DNA from: Brachynemurus nebulosus
Lineage: Eukaryota > Arthropoda > Insecta > Neuroptera > Myrmeleontidae
NCBI GenBank assembly: GCA_035578155.1
Contig: JAPWDM010000024.1
Location: 2,782,501-2,846,500 of the forward strand
DNA: 64,000 nucleotides
Reading direction: 5' to 3'
Of the stretch, positions 35,361-46,654 are shown piece after piece. How positions within the stretch are numbered: position 1 is the stretch's first letter; each line of letters opens with the position of its first letter. Below the pieces are notes generated by a model, which did not search any database, was not told where the DNA came from, and saw nothing but the letters and a program-made list of their open reading frames with translations. Both the position numbers and the translations under genes were made by a program.

Positions 35361-36865
35361 ACGTAAACACTCATAACACGAACGTTCTACCATACATTCA
35401 TATTAGAGATTTAGACGGTCAGTTATTAAAATTTCTCATTGATACAGGCAGTTCTAGTTCATTTTTGGATCCAAAATTAATTCACAAAAGTATAGTTCAA
35501 ACCGTTAAACCAATTGCCATAACAACTGTCTTTAACAAACATACAATAGACAAACAAGTAACATTAAACGGATTTACAGAATTTAACACAACAGAGCCAT
35601 TTAAATTTCTGCTTTTCAAATTTCATCAATACTTCGAAGGACTAATCGGACTAGACTTACTGACACAACTTCAAGCTAAGTTAGACTTCAATAACAAGAT
35701 ATTAGTTACGAACAGAGCAACTATACCATTACTATTGAAACCAAATTTCATGTCAAAATTGTATAAAGTTCCACCTAATACCAAAATAATAGCATACTTA
35801 CCTGTAGATATTCAGTCAGGAGATATTTACATTAAACCAATAGAAATAGAGAGAGATTTAATTATACCCGAGGGAATATATCGCGCTAACGATTGGTATT
35901 CCTATGTTGAAGTAGTTAACTATTCGGAACTACAAAAACAATTTTTAATAGAACAACCCCCTAAAGTACAACAATACGACAGTAACGAATCTTACTCTGA
36001 ATTTTGTAATTTTAATATCCAAAATGACAACGACACAGACAATGTTCAAGTGAAAGACCTATTACGAACTAATCACCTAAATGACGAAGAGAAACGATAT
36101 ATCTATAAACTCTGTAGGGACTACGAGGACATATTTTATCGGGAAGGACAAGATCTGACCTTCACGAACAAAATCAAACATTCGATCAAAACCGTAGATG
36201 ACGTACCAATATATACAAAGTCGTATCGATACCTACACATCACTTCCGTTCGTAGCTCAAACTCCAACTCCCCAGTTGAACGTTTTCACTCGACACTTTT
36301 AGAAATATATCGTATAGTTCATAACGACAATAGCGATATTACAATGTCCCCCAAACGTAAACTCTTAGCTGCAGTTTTCACCTACAATAACTCAATACAC
36401 TCAGTAACTAAATACACCCCGTTCGAGCTATTTTTTGGTAGACCATACGATTTAAAAGTAAAACCTGACCTCCAAGAAATCAATGACAAACAACAAGAAC
36501 TATACGAAAAAGTATATAACCATACTTTAGAAAAGAAACATGACCTAATTATTAAACTGAATAGAGACAGAGACGAACCATTAACATACCAGCCTAACAC
36601 AAAAGCCTACTTACAAGAGAACAAACATAACAATAAGCTACATAAAAAATTCAAAGAAACCTCCGTAAAACAAAATAGAAGACTTACTATTAGAGATAAG
36701 AAAAATCGGAAACTTCACAAACAGAAATTAAAAAGACCATCTAAATTTCAGGCTAGTACTGACGGCAATGACAATGGGACAAAAGATGGAAATGACGGAC
36801 TTAACAAACAACCCAGGAATACTGTTGATGAACCTAGGGCAGGCCCGAGTAGTGAAAGATTATAA
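35315..36865 (+). pseudogene. pol: Errantivirus pol with in-frame internal deletion (PR - RT start - IN end)
   Basis: Open from 35315 to 36865. Protease active site LIDTGSSSSFLD at about 35435. The pre-RT region follows, and RT begins (DDVPIYTKSYRY) but is cut at about 36230 and continues as the integrase tail (SVRSSNSNSPVERFHSTL, FTYNNSIHSVTKYTPFELFF) and a basic C-terminus. Missing are the RT palm and its catalytic aspartates, RNase H, and the integrase zinc finger with its first two catalytic acidic residues. The junction keeps frame, giving one ~516-codon protein. No polymerase or integrase activity is possible from this copy. Confidence 0.85.
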
Positions 36866-38351
36866 CCACTACATTCATATAATAAACCTAAATAATTACA
36901 GGGAAAACATCGCAAACATCAAATATTCTGTGAAACTCATAACACAAAATCGACACCTAAAAGGATTCACTCTTAATCTAAAGCTGCAAGAATTAGAAAA
37001 TAATTTTCACACCCTCTACCCCAAACGAATTACTAAACGAGGACTGATAAACGGACTTGGGTCAGTGATCAAACAAATTACAGGTAACCTGGACAATGAC
37101 GACGCGTTACAAATTAACAGGGATATCGAAAGACTAATGACGAACCAGGACAATATCTCAGACCAACTGAACAAACAGATACATATTAATAGACAAATGA
37201 TTGAGCGATTTAACAACATAACCGAACATATTAACAAAGAACAATTTATAATCAATAATTACTTAAACTCGATATCAAATAATATCAATAGGCATGTAGA
37301 AGAAGACGTAAAATTCATGCAGTACGTGTATCAATTGACTTATAATATTGACACCTTAAACGAGCATCTAAAAGATATTACACATTCAATAAATCTAGCC
37401 AAATTCAATATTGTTTCCAAATCTATCCTTTTACCGAATGAGTTAGAGGATGCTTTCACATCTCTAAGACATCAAGCAATACCCATTGCCTCTTATGAAC
37501 AAATATACGAACTTCTCGAGCTACAAGCTTACTATAATGATACAAGCATAATTTTTAACACCCGTATCCCCAATTTTTATTCCGAGAACTACCAGTTAAA
37601 TTACCTAGAACAATTACCCACTTATACCCTAAAACCAATAAAAATCACCCAACCATACGTCCTTTCCAACGAGTATCAGTTGTATTTAGTTGACCAAGAG
37701 TGTCCCAGAGTAGAGCAAATCTACATATGCCACCTCAAAACAAGCAGTATCAAAACAAAACATTCAAAGTGCTTTGGCAATCTGCTTCTCAATAAACCTG
37801 CCTCCTGCACTTACGAAGATTTTAACAATGTAACGGAGATAAAACCACTGAGAGGCAATTACATCATTATAAAAAATTCTCCGGGGACCAGCCTATCATC
37901 TACCTGCGGAATCAACGACCGAAATATCACAGGAACTATCCTAATACATGTTCGAAATTGCTCCATAACAATGAACGAAATTACATACACCAATCAAATA
38001 ACCGAAAAAGAAGACGAAATTCACCTAGCTCCGACGTACAATATCGAGGTTAACGCATCAAAATTCGAAGAAAAACTGGACGTACACAAACTGAAAAACT
38101 TCCATATCCAGAAACGAGAGGAAATACAACTAATAAAGAAGCACGGAACACTACATATTTCAGTAACCTATTTCATCTTAGCTTCTCTAATAGTTGCTAT
38201 TAGTATCTTCTACATTCGGAGAAGAACAATAGGGAAACCTAAGGAAATAGAAGTACAGCATACAACCCCAGCTCCAACCAAAGAAGTAAAACTCCTTTGG
38301 CCGTCGCTTTCGACTGGGGAGGGAGGAGTTACAGTCTCTTCACACGCTTAA
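36751..38351 (+). CDS. env: Errantivirus envelope glycoprotein, open reading frame
   Basis: Open from about 36753 (first ATG 36768) to 38351, 527 codons from that ATG, overlapping the end of pol. A dibasic cleavage site is followed by a conserved GLINGLGSVI segment, then a coiled-coil-like Asn/Ile-rich stretch, a Cys-containing distal domain, a membrane segment (YFILASLIVAISIFYI) and a short basic tail: the class of errantivirus Env related to baculovirus F proteins. TTTCAG/G at 36745-36751 is a likely acceptor for the spliced env mRNA, since errantivirus env is made by splicing and no signal peptide is obvious after ATG 36768. The stop lies in the 3' LTR, which starts at 38327. Confidence 0.85.
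38314..38326 (+). promoter_or_regulatory. Polypurine tract
   Basis: GGGGAGGGAGG directly before the AGTTACAG start of the 3' LTR; plus-strand primer of the retroelement. Confidence 0.85.
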
Positions 38352-38615
38352 CACAATAGACACATAAATGATGACACTGCAGAGAGTATCAGATTTCAAA
38401 TGTCGATTTCAAATATTCAGTCCAACGGAAATGGTGGAATTTGCACTGTATCAAAAATGCATAATTCACAATTCTCACAAACATCGCATCACTGGGAAAC
38501 TGATCCAGTGACACGTGCACATCGAATCAGCATTATGAAGCCTATAAATAAAGAAGATCAACCAGCAAGAAGTTACTTCCTTGACATAAAACTACAAGCT
38601 TATTGTATTGACGAT

Positions 38616-38618
<3 letters not shown>
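38327..38618 (+). repeat. 3' LTR, truncated
   Basis: Matches the first 292 bases of the 5' LTR to CGATTATT and then turns into (TA)n. About 108 bases of R/U5 are missing, and so is the usual target duplication. Confidence 0.85.

Positions 38619-38690
<72 letters not shown>
38619..38690. repeat. (TA)n microsatellite
   Basis: Seventy-two bases of pure TA between the cut 3' LTR and the solo LTR. Confidence 0.95.
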
Positions 38691-38694
<4 letters not shown>

Positions 38695-39354
38695 GTGCCA
38701 TGCACAACACATAAAATTTGCAAATTTCAACAAAATCTATCACCGTGAGATCAACGCAACATAACTACACACAGGATGTGAAAATGCAGAAAACAGCATA
38801 ATCCACGAGCCAACTACCGGATGTTCCCTAGACATATTAAAATAAAATATATTTTCTATTTCATACAATGTATTTGAATATAAAAATAAATTCTATCTTT
38901 GTTAAATAAGTTTTGCTAACTAGACATAAAAATTATTATAAATTCGATGTAAATTCATTATTTTCAGTTTTGGCCATTTTAATAAATTTTGATAGTCTTT
39001 TCGTCGTTATGTTCAGATCTTTTTATTTAATTATTTTAATTGTTGTAATAATAATTTTACTTTAATAAAATTAATTTAATTTGAACTTCGTTTTATTAAT
39101 CAATACCAAATCACATCAAACAAGACAATTATAAGTTAACGAAAAATAAATAAATAAAATCTTTGAAGTAAATAAAACTTAATAAAAATAAATAAAATTT
39201 AAATAAAGTGAACAAGTAAATCAATAAGGATTTTAATTCAAGCCAAAGCTCCGTTTCTTTCGTTTTCGATAAAACAAAGTGGCGATCCTCAACATTCCAA
39301 ACGGGATCTCCGGTGTCGTCCGGGTTTAATAAGTTTTATTAAAGTTTCGGTCAC

Positions 39355-39358
<4 letters not shown>
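38691..39358 (+). repeat. Probable solo LTR of another LTR retrotransposon
   Basis: Begins TGTGGTGCC and ends GGTCACGACA, i.e. TGT...ACA, with (TA)n on both sides so a target duplication cannot be told apart. No internal coding. Alternatively the CAAAGTGGCGATCC near 39278 is an LTR/PBS border, and then this is a 5' LTR plus leader. Confidence 0.45.
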
Positions 39359-39394
<36 letters not shown>

Positions 39395-39479
39395 GCCACT
39401 TTAGCCATAGACAGTTCAGCCACTTTACTGCATATATATATATAAGTGGCTGAATTGTCCTCTTGGATATACATGTGTG

Positions 39480-39720
39480 TTTTTAATAAAGGATCAGAAT
39501 CCTTATTAAAATTTTTCAGTGTACTGGGGTTTAACGTTGTACTGCACGCATAAAATTACATTAATAAAAGAAATACCGAACGTGTTAAAATTTCGAAAAA
39601 ACACTGCACTGGAAAATCTAAGAAGGCGAGGACGACTAGAAAACAAATGATTATTGAGCAGGAAGAATTGTGTGAGGAAATCTTCGGGCTCTTTTATGGT
39701 CCTGGGATAGCGGACTAAAT
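39480..39720 (+). pseudogene. MULE-type transposase C-terminal remnant, copy 2
   Basis: Same segment as 7341-7600 (FNKGSESLLKFF, then the basic ARTTRKQMI and acidic EELCEEIFG stretches, ending YGPGIAD), with a frameshift and stop near 39545. Confidence 0.55.
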
Positions 39721-40432
39721 AAATATAAGCAATTTCTTTGGATTTAATCGATTTTAAATAAAAAAAAATTAGAAAAAAATTTTAAATGCCTGTTACACAA
39801 AACTACATTTTCAAATCGACTGCCACGCTGCAGCCTGTAGCTCTCTATTAAGGGCGGGTTGGAAGCGTAATGTTTTTTTTTAGTCCATGAACCTAAAAAA
39901 TTCACTCCATTTAAAATTCAATCTTTTTTTTAAGGACAAAAATAATCAACAAAAACAGGGCTTTTTAATTTTTTTTCTTCAAAAGCTTATAGTTTTCTTA
40001 TTTTTTTTCTGAATCGATGTAATTTTAGGTTCAGGGGCTCAGAAAATTTGTTTTCTCGATTTTCTAATTTCTGACTACCCGTTGAAGCTGGCAGCCGAAA
40101 ACGATGTTCTTTTTGAAACGTCGACTTTGACACTGCCTGTAAAATGCATCGTCATCGGGAAAAGGGAAATTAAATATTTTTGATAGTCGAAGGAATGCCT
40201 AATAATGTGTATAAGGCTTCAGATTGATTGCATATAAGGTATCTTTAGAAAAAAATTATTGAAAATGTGTCTTTTTTTAGCTTCTAATCCTGAATAACGC
40301 CTTAACAAAAATAGCAAACGAATTCGAGGAGGAGCTAATAATTATACGTCCAATGCAGGAGTAATCCGTCAAAAATTTGCAGATTACTTCTTATACAATA
40401 AATTATAAAAATAATTTTTCAATAATAGAATT

Positions 40433-40660
40433 TTTAGTGTCGACGCGAAAATCTGAAACTTAGCATAGAGATAGTGTGTGGTGGCCTAATTCCAGATGTG
40501 AAGTTAAATTTCGATTCTGGGGGCTAGTTTTAGCGGATAACTTAGAAAGTAAAAAAAAAATTTCATAAAAAATTTTTGCCAAGAGCACCGAGTAAGGTAT
40601 CAAATGAAAGCTTATTGAAGCACGAATTCAGCAATATTTATTAGTATATACTTTTGTCCA
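40433..40660. repeat. Fragment of family C repeat
   Basis: GACGCGAAAATCTGAAACTTAGC ... TATCAAATGAAAGC matches the segments at 43875-44075 and 47170-47345 in the segmental duplication. Confidence 0.65.
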
Positions 40661-41039
40661 TTTTTTTTCTTTTTTTTTTTTGGAAAAATTTCATAAATAT
40701 TGCTGTCCTGGGCGCGTAAATACAAAGGCGACTGTATTACAGACACCCATAGTCTGTGCTGCATTATCTCGTGAATGACTTAAAGTAGGAATAGTTTGTC
40801 CGAAGCCAGTTGTAACACAGCCGTCTGTAGCACAGCCGCATTCGTTTGTGTAAGGCAATGAAAGGGCGGATTCATCACAGACCGACCTAGTCCGTGCTGT
40901 ATATGACTTAAAACATATTAAGTATTTAAAATATCTGAAAAATAATATGTAAAACATAAAACAGATCTGGACAGCTTCGATAAGGGAGTACTTAATAATA
41001 TTATACAAAATATTTTTACGACGGAGAAATTGTTCATAG

Positions 41040-41365
41040 GAAATTTATTTAATTTAAAATTACTTATTTAAGTAGGTACATCATTGCATTACTATATAGC
41101 TAAGCAAACTATTTCAAAATCGATTACATTTTTTTTTACAACGTAGTGTATTTTTATACATTGTATGTATCGTTCAATATTACCTGAGTGAGAGATATAA
41201 CAACTAATAGGGGGAGTTTAGACATAATTACTCTATATCCATCTTTATTGAAAAAGTATTTTATTTTCTTAATATAATAAAATATGTATATCTCTTACTA
41301 AAAATACATCTTTCCTTTTTGTTGGACTTTGATACCTCAAAAACTCTGCAACTAGTTATATATAT
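41040..41365. repeat. Long repeat, inverted copy at 63505-63835
   Basis: About 325 bp (ACTTATTTAAGTAGGTACATC ... GATACCTCAAAAACTCTGC) recurs as reverse complement at 63505-63835 with few differences. Confidence 0.85.
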
Positions 41366-41373
41366 ATAACGTA

Positions 41374-41897
41374 AAAGCCCCTATACCGGAACACTATTTT
41401 TAGGTGTGTAATTGATAACAAATAAATTAAATATCCATTTTTTTTTCTTAATAAGCATGAAAGAACGTTTTTTTTAATTCAATGAATATGTTTTTAAAGA
41501 AATTCAATCAAAAATTTTTATTTATTAATGTTTATCTTTTACAAAATGTCGACATCTATATCCAAACAAAGAAAAATTAATGACATTAGGAATTGGGACC
41601 CGGTATATAAACCGACGTGTAATATGTGTAATATGACACATAGAGTGACATCTAGATGTCAAAGTAGGAAACATAGAATGGTTTAAGTATCGGACGTAAG
41701 TAAAGGATCAAAATACTGTATTCAACAATAATTATTTAATAATAAACAAATACTTTACTTCGCAAAAATAACACTTTTATTTCTGTTTGAAAATGAACTG
41801 ACGGTTCGAAACAATATTGTCAGAGTTTCAAAATAAATTTGCTTATTATTTACAAATATGGAATACCATAAAGCAACGCTAAAATCAATTAAAATTG

Positions 41898-41959
<62 letters not shown>

Positions 41960-42115
41960 CTTTAATTAAGTAAGGAAACATTAAATGCGAGGTGAATTTG
42001 AATTGAAAAATAATCATTCTATTAATAATTGTTTTTGTTATCAGAGGTTTCTTTCAGAAATAACTCCCTTAATAAATAAATGTTAAATATGGTCGCATTC
42101 CTGTATAGGGGCTTT
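41374..42115. mobile_element. Small TIR element of unclear superfamily
   Basis: AAAGCCCCTATACCGGAA at 41374 pairs with inverted AAAGCCCCTATACAGGAA ending at 42115. A 17-bp ATATGGTCGCATTCCTG occurs at 42088 and again at 42120. The interior holds a (TA)n tract (41902-41956). No target duplication is evident. Confidence 0.5.
41902..41956. repeat. (TA)n microsatellite
   Basis: Pure TA/AT tract of about 55 bases. Confidence 0.95.
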
Positions 42116-42183
42116 GGTCATATGGTCGCATTCCTGTGTCCTAAAACATGTTGTTTTTGATATACGAGGTTCACAGGGAGAAG

Positions 42184-43039
42184 CAGGTCCGGATCTAAGG
42201 GGGAGCAAACCGGAGCCCCTGCCCCGGGCGTCAGTTTCAGGGGGCGCCAAAATCATACTAGGTCGGTCTATATCAAATGGTCTAAAAAAAAGTTAATTGC
42301 TCGACCATTTTAGAAAAAATTAATATTCTTCCAGTTGTTTCTATATTTGAAGTATTGAGAACAATTCTTAAAAAAAAAAATTATCTTGAACCGTTTAAGC
42401 GTGGTAGCCATTTTTGTTTTCCAATTGGCGCTGATTTTTGTGTTTGCAGCCATTTATGCCAATGCACATATTTCATAAACCGTTCACCCTAAATGGTTGA
42501 AATAAAAACCATTTTAAAGCTAGTAAGTGTCTCTTTATTTTAAGTAGTGTCCATATTTAACCTATTTTCGCCCCTTCCATAAGAAAACTTTGCCTAAAGT
42601 TGGATATCAAATTTTAGTAAAATTCACTTTTTTAACTTTTTTTTTTTATAGAAGGAATGTTTTAAACCGGGAAAGGGAACAAATACACACTATTTCAATT
42701 GTGAAACTTGTATCCTTTAATTTTTACAAACTTCCGGAAACTGACTTTTTTTCAAATTTTGGTATTTTGCGCCCCTGTACCTTTGATGGGGCCGGTGATA
42801 AAAATTTGAGATTTGCACAACTTGTAGTGCTTTTGGAGTAGATTTATTAAAATAAATAATCAATTTGTACCTATATTTATCCTTTACAAAATCCTCAATT
42901 TTTATCATTGCCGCAACGGGAAAAATAGGAATTTTGTAAAGGACTTATGAGTTTTTTTGACAATTTATGTCAAACGTTGGAGGGGGGCGCCATTTTCAAG
43001 TTTCTGCCCCGGTTCTAAAAAATCGTAGAACCGGGGCTG
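42184..43039. mobile_element. Non-autonomous hAT element, family H, copy 2
   Basis: Tips CAGGTCCGGATCTA and (reversed) CAGCCCCGGTTCTA. The 8-bp flanks GGGAGAAG (42176-42183) and GAGAGAAG (43040-43047) differ at one base. Colinear with 8633-9520, including the decayed frame ending DKNLRFAQLVVL at 42841. Confidence 0.85.
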
Positions 43040-43369
43040 GAGAGAAGTAACGATATAGTATGTTGGCATACGTTAACTTCTAAAATAATGTGTATTTGTA
43101 TGTTTTTTGTTTTCTTTTTAACTCCTCTTCGTAATAAAAATAATTAATAACCAGGCTGCGGCACGTATTTGTATGTCAAAGAAATACAAATAAATTAATA
43201 TAATAAATATTTTTCGCACATCTTCCATACATTTCTTTTATTCATTGCATACATTTCTTTTAATAATTATGAAAGAAGAGGGATAGCTTTTATAATAAAT
43301 TAAGCATGTCTTACAATACCAAAAATCACTTATTCAGAAAATATTGTAGTATGATAAATTATAAAAGAA

Positions 43370-44937
43370 AAAATAATTGGTAGTAGAACTGGAATTCACT
43401 AATAGAATAATAATTATTTGTTAGTTTGTTTACGTTCAATGTGAAAATTATTTACAATTTTAAGCAAATATTTCTCGACTGACACGAAGAAAACGACTTT
43501 GGTACAATGTTACCAAAAAAAAAAAACGGATTGTATAGAGACAAAATCGATAATTTCTTCTGATTATTATGATTGGCGGTTAGAGGTGTTAGACGCCTAA
43601 TTAAAGTAACTACACTCAATCTGAATCTTCAGTGCATTAATTTGTATGGTATTACTTTATGTCTATCTAACAGTATATTTTAAAATGAATAATCAGAATG
43701 AACAATTTCGACATATCATAATGTTTTATACTTTAAGGGGTTACGTAGGTTTCAAAGTCAAAGGAAACATAGTTTCACTATTTTTTAGTGTTCCGTACCA
43801 AAATTGGCAAAACGGAACACACTTATGCAATCACTTCGGTGTCTGTCCGACTGTCACAGGCAATTTCCTCTGAAACCACTCGACACGAAAATTTGAAACT
43901 TATCACGGAGATAGGGTATGGTCGCCTAAATACAGATGTGAAGTTGAATTTCGATTCTTAGGTTAATTTTAGGGGACAACCTGGAAAGTAAAAACAAAAT
44001 TTTTTGCTAAGAGTAACGAGAAAAGTATCAAATGAAAGCCTATTAAAGCACGAATCCAGTAATATATATTAGTGTTAGTTAGCTCACAACGAGATGCTCT
44101 ACTATTGTAAATATTGTAGCCCGCCATTGACATTTCATATGCTCCCCCTATTTTTTTTGGCTGAGGTGGGTCCCTTGCAGGTCATTTTCGACCCCTGGTC
44201 GATATAGACAACCTTGGGTATCACTGCTCTATATGATTGGAAATTATCCCATTAAAAGTAGATTCTGAAAAATGCGTTATGTTACGCAGGAAGCGGTGAC
44301 AGTACTATTTTTTTAGTTTAAGTTGAATATACTTATACCAACTTATTTACAATTTAAGCATCATAAAATAAAATTTTATATCCTGGAAAAATAAACACGG
44401 TTTTTTATATGTGACATCACGGAGGACTATTTCTAGTGTGAAAATGTGGTAATTTACTTGAGATGATGTCAATACCAACGACCTTTTCTTTAAAATTCTG
44501 TATAGGTACCCTGTATGTACGTATAGATGGAAAATAAAAAATAAATATTATTTTAGTACCAACAGTCAAGGACACGAATTAATTTCTCACATTTAGAAGA
44601 TAAATATTTACAGTGCCAATAATGGGCATTCGTCCGCTCTACTGAAAACCTATTTTTTCTTTAATATTATTGTTACATTTTTCTATATCGTTGTATTATG
44701 ATGTTACATTATAGTCTAACGGCTCGTACAAAAAGGTTATCTTTCTCGATATATTTCAATTTCAGTTGAAAATGTTACGATGGCTATGTCGATAGGATTA
44801 TATGTTATAAAGTATCCTGATCCTTTGAAATAGGTACAGCGAAAGCTCTTTTTATGTAGAGAAAAGGAACTGTATAAAAACAGACAAAAAAATTTCAAAA
44901 TCTATAATTAGCTATAAAACGAATAATTGGCAACAGA
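43370..44937. repeat. Segmental duplication, copy 1 (empty sites)
   Basis: TAATTGGTAGTAGAACTGGA at 43370 through GGCAACAGATTTTAAAAA at 44937 matches 46655-49518 closely. It includes a retroposon-like segment (TTAGTGTTCCGTACCAAAATT, 43786) and family C. No gene is recognised; the short ORF at 43646 recurs at 46937 but has no family features. It keeps the uninterrupted site of the Tc1/mariner-type insertion. Confidence 0.9.
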
Positions 44938-46440
44938 TTTTAAAAAACGCCGTGAGCAGCGGGGCCCCATCACGGTAGTCGAATTTTCCCCTTCATCTTC
45001 GGTATTGAATGTCTACAAGCGAAATGTGATTGAAAGTCTACAACCGAATTGTCATTTTGTTGGTTTCAAAACTGGTGATGAGTGTTCGGCTGATCGAGGC
45101 TTTAAAAAAAGGTTTTAAGTATTTAAGGGCTGTATCTCAGTAAATTTCAATTTTGTGCCGAAAACAGGTAGCAGAAAAAAAGCCAACACAATTCGTACGA
45201 GGACATTCCTGCCCATGTTTATCCGCTAATTGCCTTTATGTTTTAGTTTTAAAAATTAAAAAAGGACCTTAAATAGTAAACTGGAAGGCCTTTATAAAGA
45301 TATTTTTTCTTTCCAAAAAAATCCAAAATTTCTATTTTATAAATACTAAAAATCCAAAATTCCTAATTTATAAATAAACAGTGACTTTAATAACATTTTT
45401 AAATTACTTAATATGTATGTATTTCATTTGTCATAAAAGTAAGTTCACTTTTTTTTTAAATTTTTTAAAATTACTATTCGCCTACTTTTATTTAGAATAA
45501 ACATAATGCTTTTAAAACACATTTAACAATAGCATTCAATTCCGATGTAAAAATGGGAGAAGTGGGGGGAAAAGTGATGCGGACTCCCTACAAGGTACTA
45601 GCTGGATACTAACTGAATACACGTACAAAATTTCAGCCCTCTAGGTTTCCTTATGGAGTCTCTAGACGTGTTAGAATACAAGCAAAAAAATTAAGGAAAT
45701 ATTGGCGTCAAAATCGTGGGGGTAAGGGTTAAAAGTTGAAACCTCCAAAAAACAGTGTCTGGCTATTAGCTTAACCTGTACACCAAATTTCAGCCCTCTA
45801 GGTTTATTTGGGGAGATTTTGACCCGAACGAAACTGTTAAAAAACAAGAAAAATCATGTTCTTTTGGGTATAAAATTGGTGGGGGTAGGGGTTAAAAGTC
45901 GAGACCCCCAAAAGGCACCCCCTTGATACTAACTCAATCCGAATACAAAATTTCAGCCCTCTAGGTTTATTCGGGTGATCTGTGCGAGTGGTACAAACTT
46001 CGAAAACGTCGAAAATGCATGAAATTATAGCTTAAAAATGAGGGGGGTGGGGGTAAAATATTAAAACCTCCAAAAAGCACAACCTAGGTACGAACTTTAT
46101 CAACACACCAAATTTCAACCCTCTACGTTAATTCTGGGGGGCTGGGGGCCTGTTAGATCCAGCGAAAATCGTTTCCCCCCCCCCCCTACTCCCACCATAT
46201 CATCCTAGGAAGCTGAATTTTGGATATGTTGTAGATAATTGACCGAAACATTATTTAAAACCGGTTTGGAAAAGTTTTATTGCTTTTCCGCCCCCCACCA
46301 CCCCTTTAAAGGTCGGGTCAGAAAAAAAATTTGTCCAAAATTTGACCCCACTTTGATAGTATGAGGTGCCTCGAAAATGAGCCCCATTTACCAAATTTCA
46401 TCTCTTAACTTCCATAGGGGGGCCCTACACAAATTAAAAG
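44938..46440 (+). repeat. Dispersed family B, longest copy
   Basis: Starts after an A-run with CGCCGTGAGCAGCGGGGCCC. Contains the CTCAGTAAATTTCAATTTT site used by a foldback insertion at 54.37 kb, then about four ~160-bp internal units with a CCAAATTTCAGCCCTCTAGG-like box (near 45629, 45784, 45948, 46110). Other copies are at 54160-54370 plus 55730-55960, 55980-57200, and reversed at 52905-53690. No coding capacity. Confidence 0.8.
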
Positions 46441-46448
46441 GTGGCGGG

Positions 46449-46451
<3 letters not shown>

Positions 46452-46527
<76 letters not shown>
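46452..46527. repeat. (TA)n microsatellite
   Basis: About 76 bases of TA, next to an inverted segment that recurs beside the (TA)n tract at 52150. Confidence 0.95.
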
Positions 46528-46531
<4 letters not shown>

Positions 46532-46539
46532 CATTTTTT

Positions 46540-46648
46540 TCTTACATATTCGTGTTCTACGGGTCCGAAAACGGATAGCGCCCCTACTCTCGCCTCTCGC
46601 AGCTCTTATCGTATAGACTGTATAAGTCTAATTTTTCGGAGAAAATTC
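46540..46648. repeat. Segment X, inverted copy at 52030-52148
   Basis: CGTGTTCTACGGGTCCGAAA to AATTCGAC recurs as reverse complement at 52035-52145, each copy next to (TA)n, enclosing 5.4 kb. Confidence 0.8.
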
Positions 46649-46654
46649 GACTAA

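Larger units (their letters stand above)
33207..38618 (+). mobile_element. Errantivirus-type gypsy provirus, defective
   Basis: 5' LTR 33207-33606, PBS, gag, pol, env, PPT, and a 3' LTR truncated at 38618. LTRs start AGTTACAG and end AATT, as in insect errantiviruses. gag is shifted, pol has lost most of RT, RNase H and integrase, and env is open. It sits in a (TA)n tract, as expected for gypsy-group target choice. Confidence 0.9.
33090..40305. mobile_element. MULE copy 2, split by LTR elements
   Basis: 33095-33180 (TTTATATTCCAAGAATCAC ... CGAAATATAAAACGGTCGCCG) matches the left interior of copy 1 near 6280-6345. 39440-40305 (GTGGCTGAATTGTCCTCTTGG ... TTCTAATCCTGAATAACGCC) matches 7334-8137. 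In copy 1 these parts are joined apart from the pogo insert; here a (TA)n tract, an errantivirus, a solo LTR and another (TA)n tract lie between. The transposase-like tail at 39480-39720 is more decayed (stop and shift). Confidence 0.6.

Noticed and set aside
40691..41008. 105-codon minus-strand ORF with Cys residues
   Set aside because: Repetitive GC-richer patch with CCGTGCTG-like motifs; no recognisable domain and no supporting splice or start context.
46377..46616. ORF with a long Ile-Tyr run (also at 38400, 52055 and 58311)
   Set aside because: Translation of (TA)n microsatellites.
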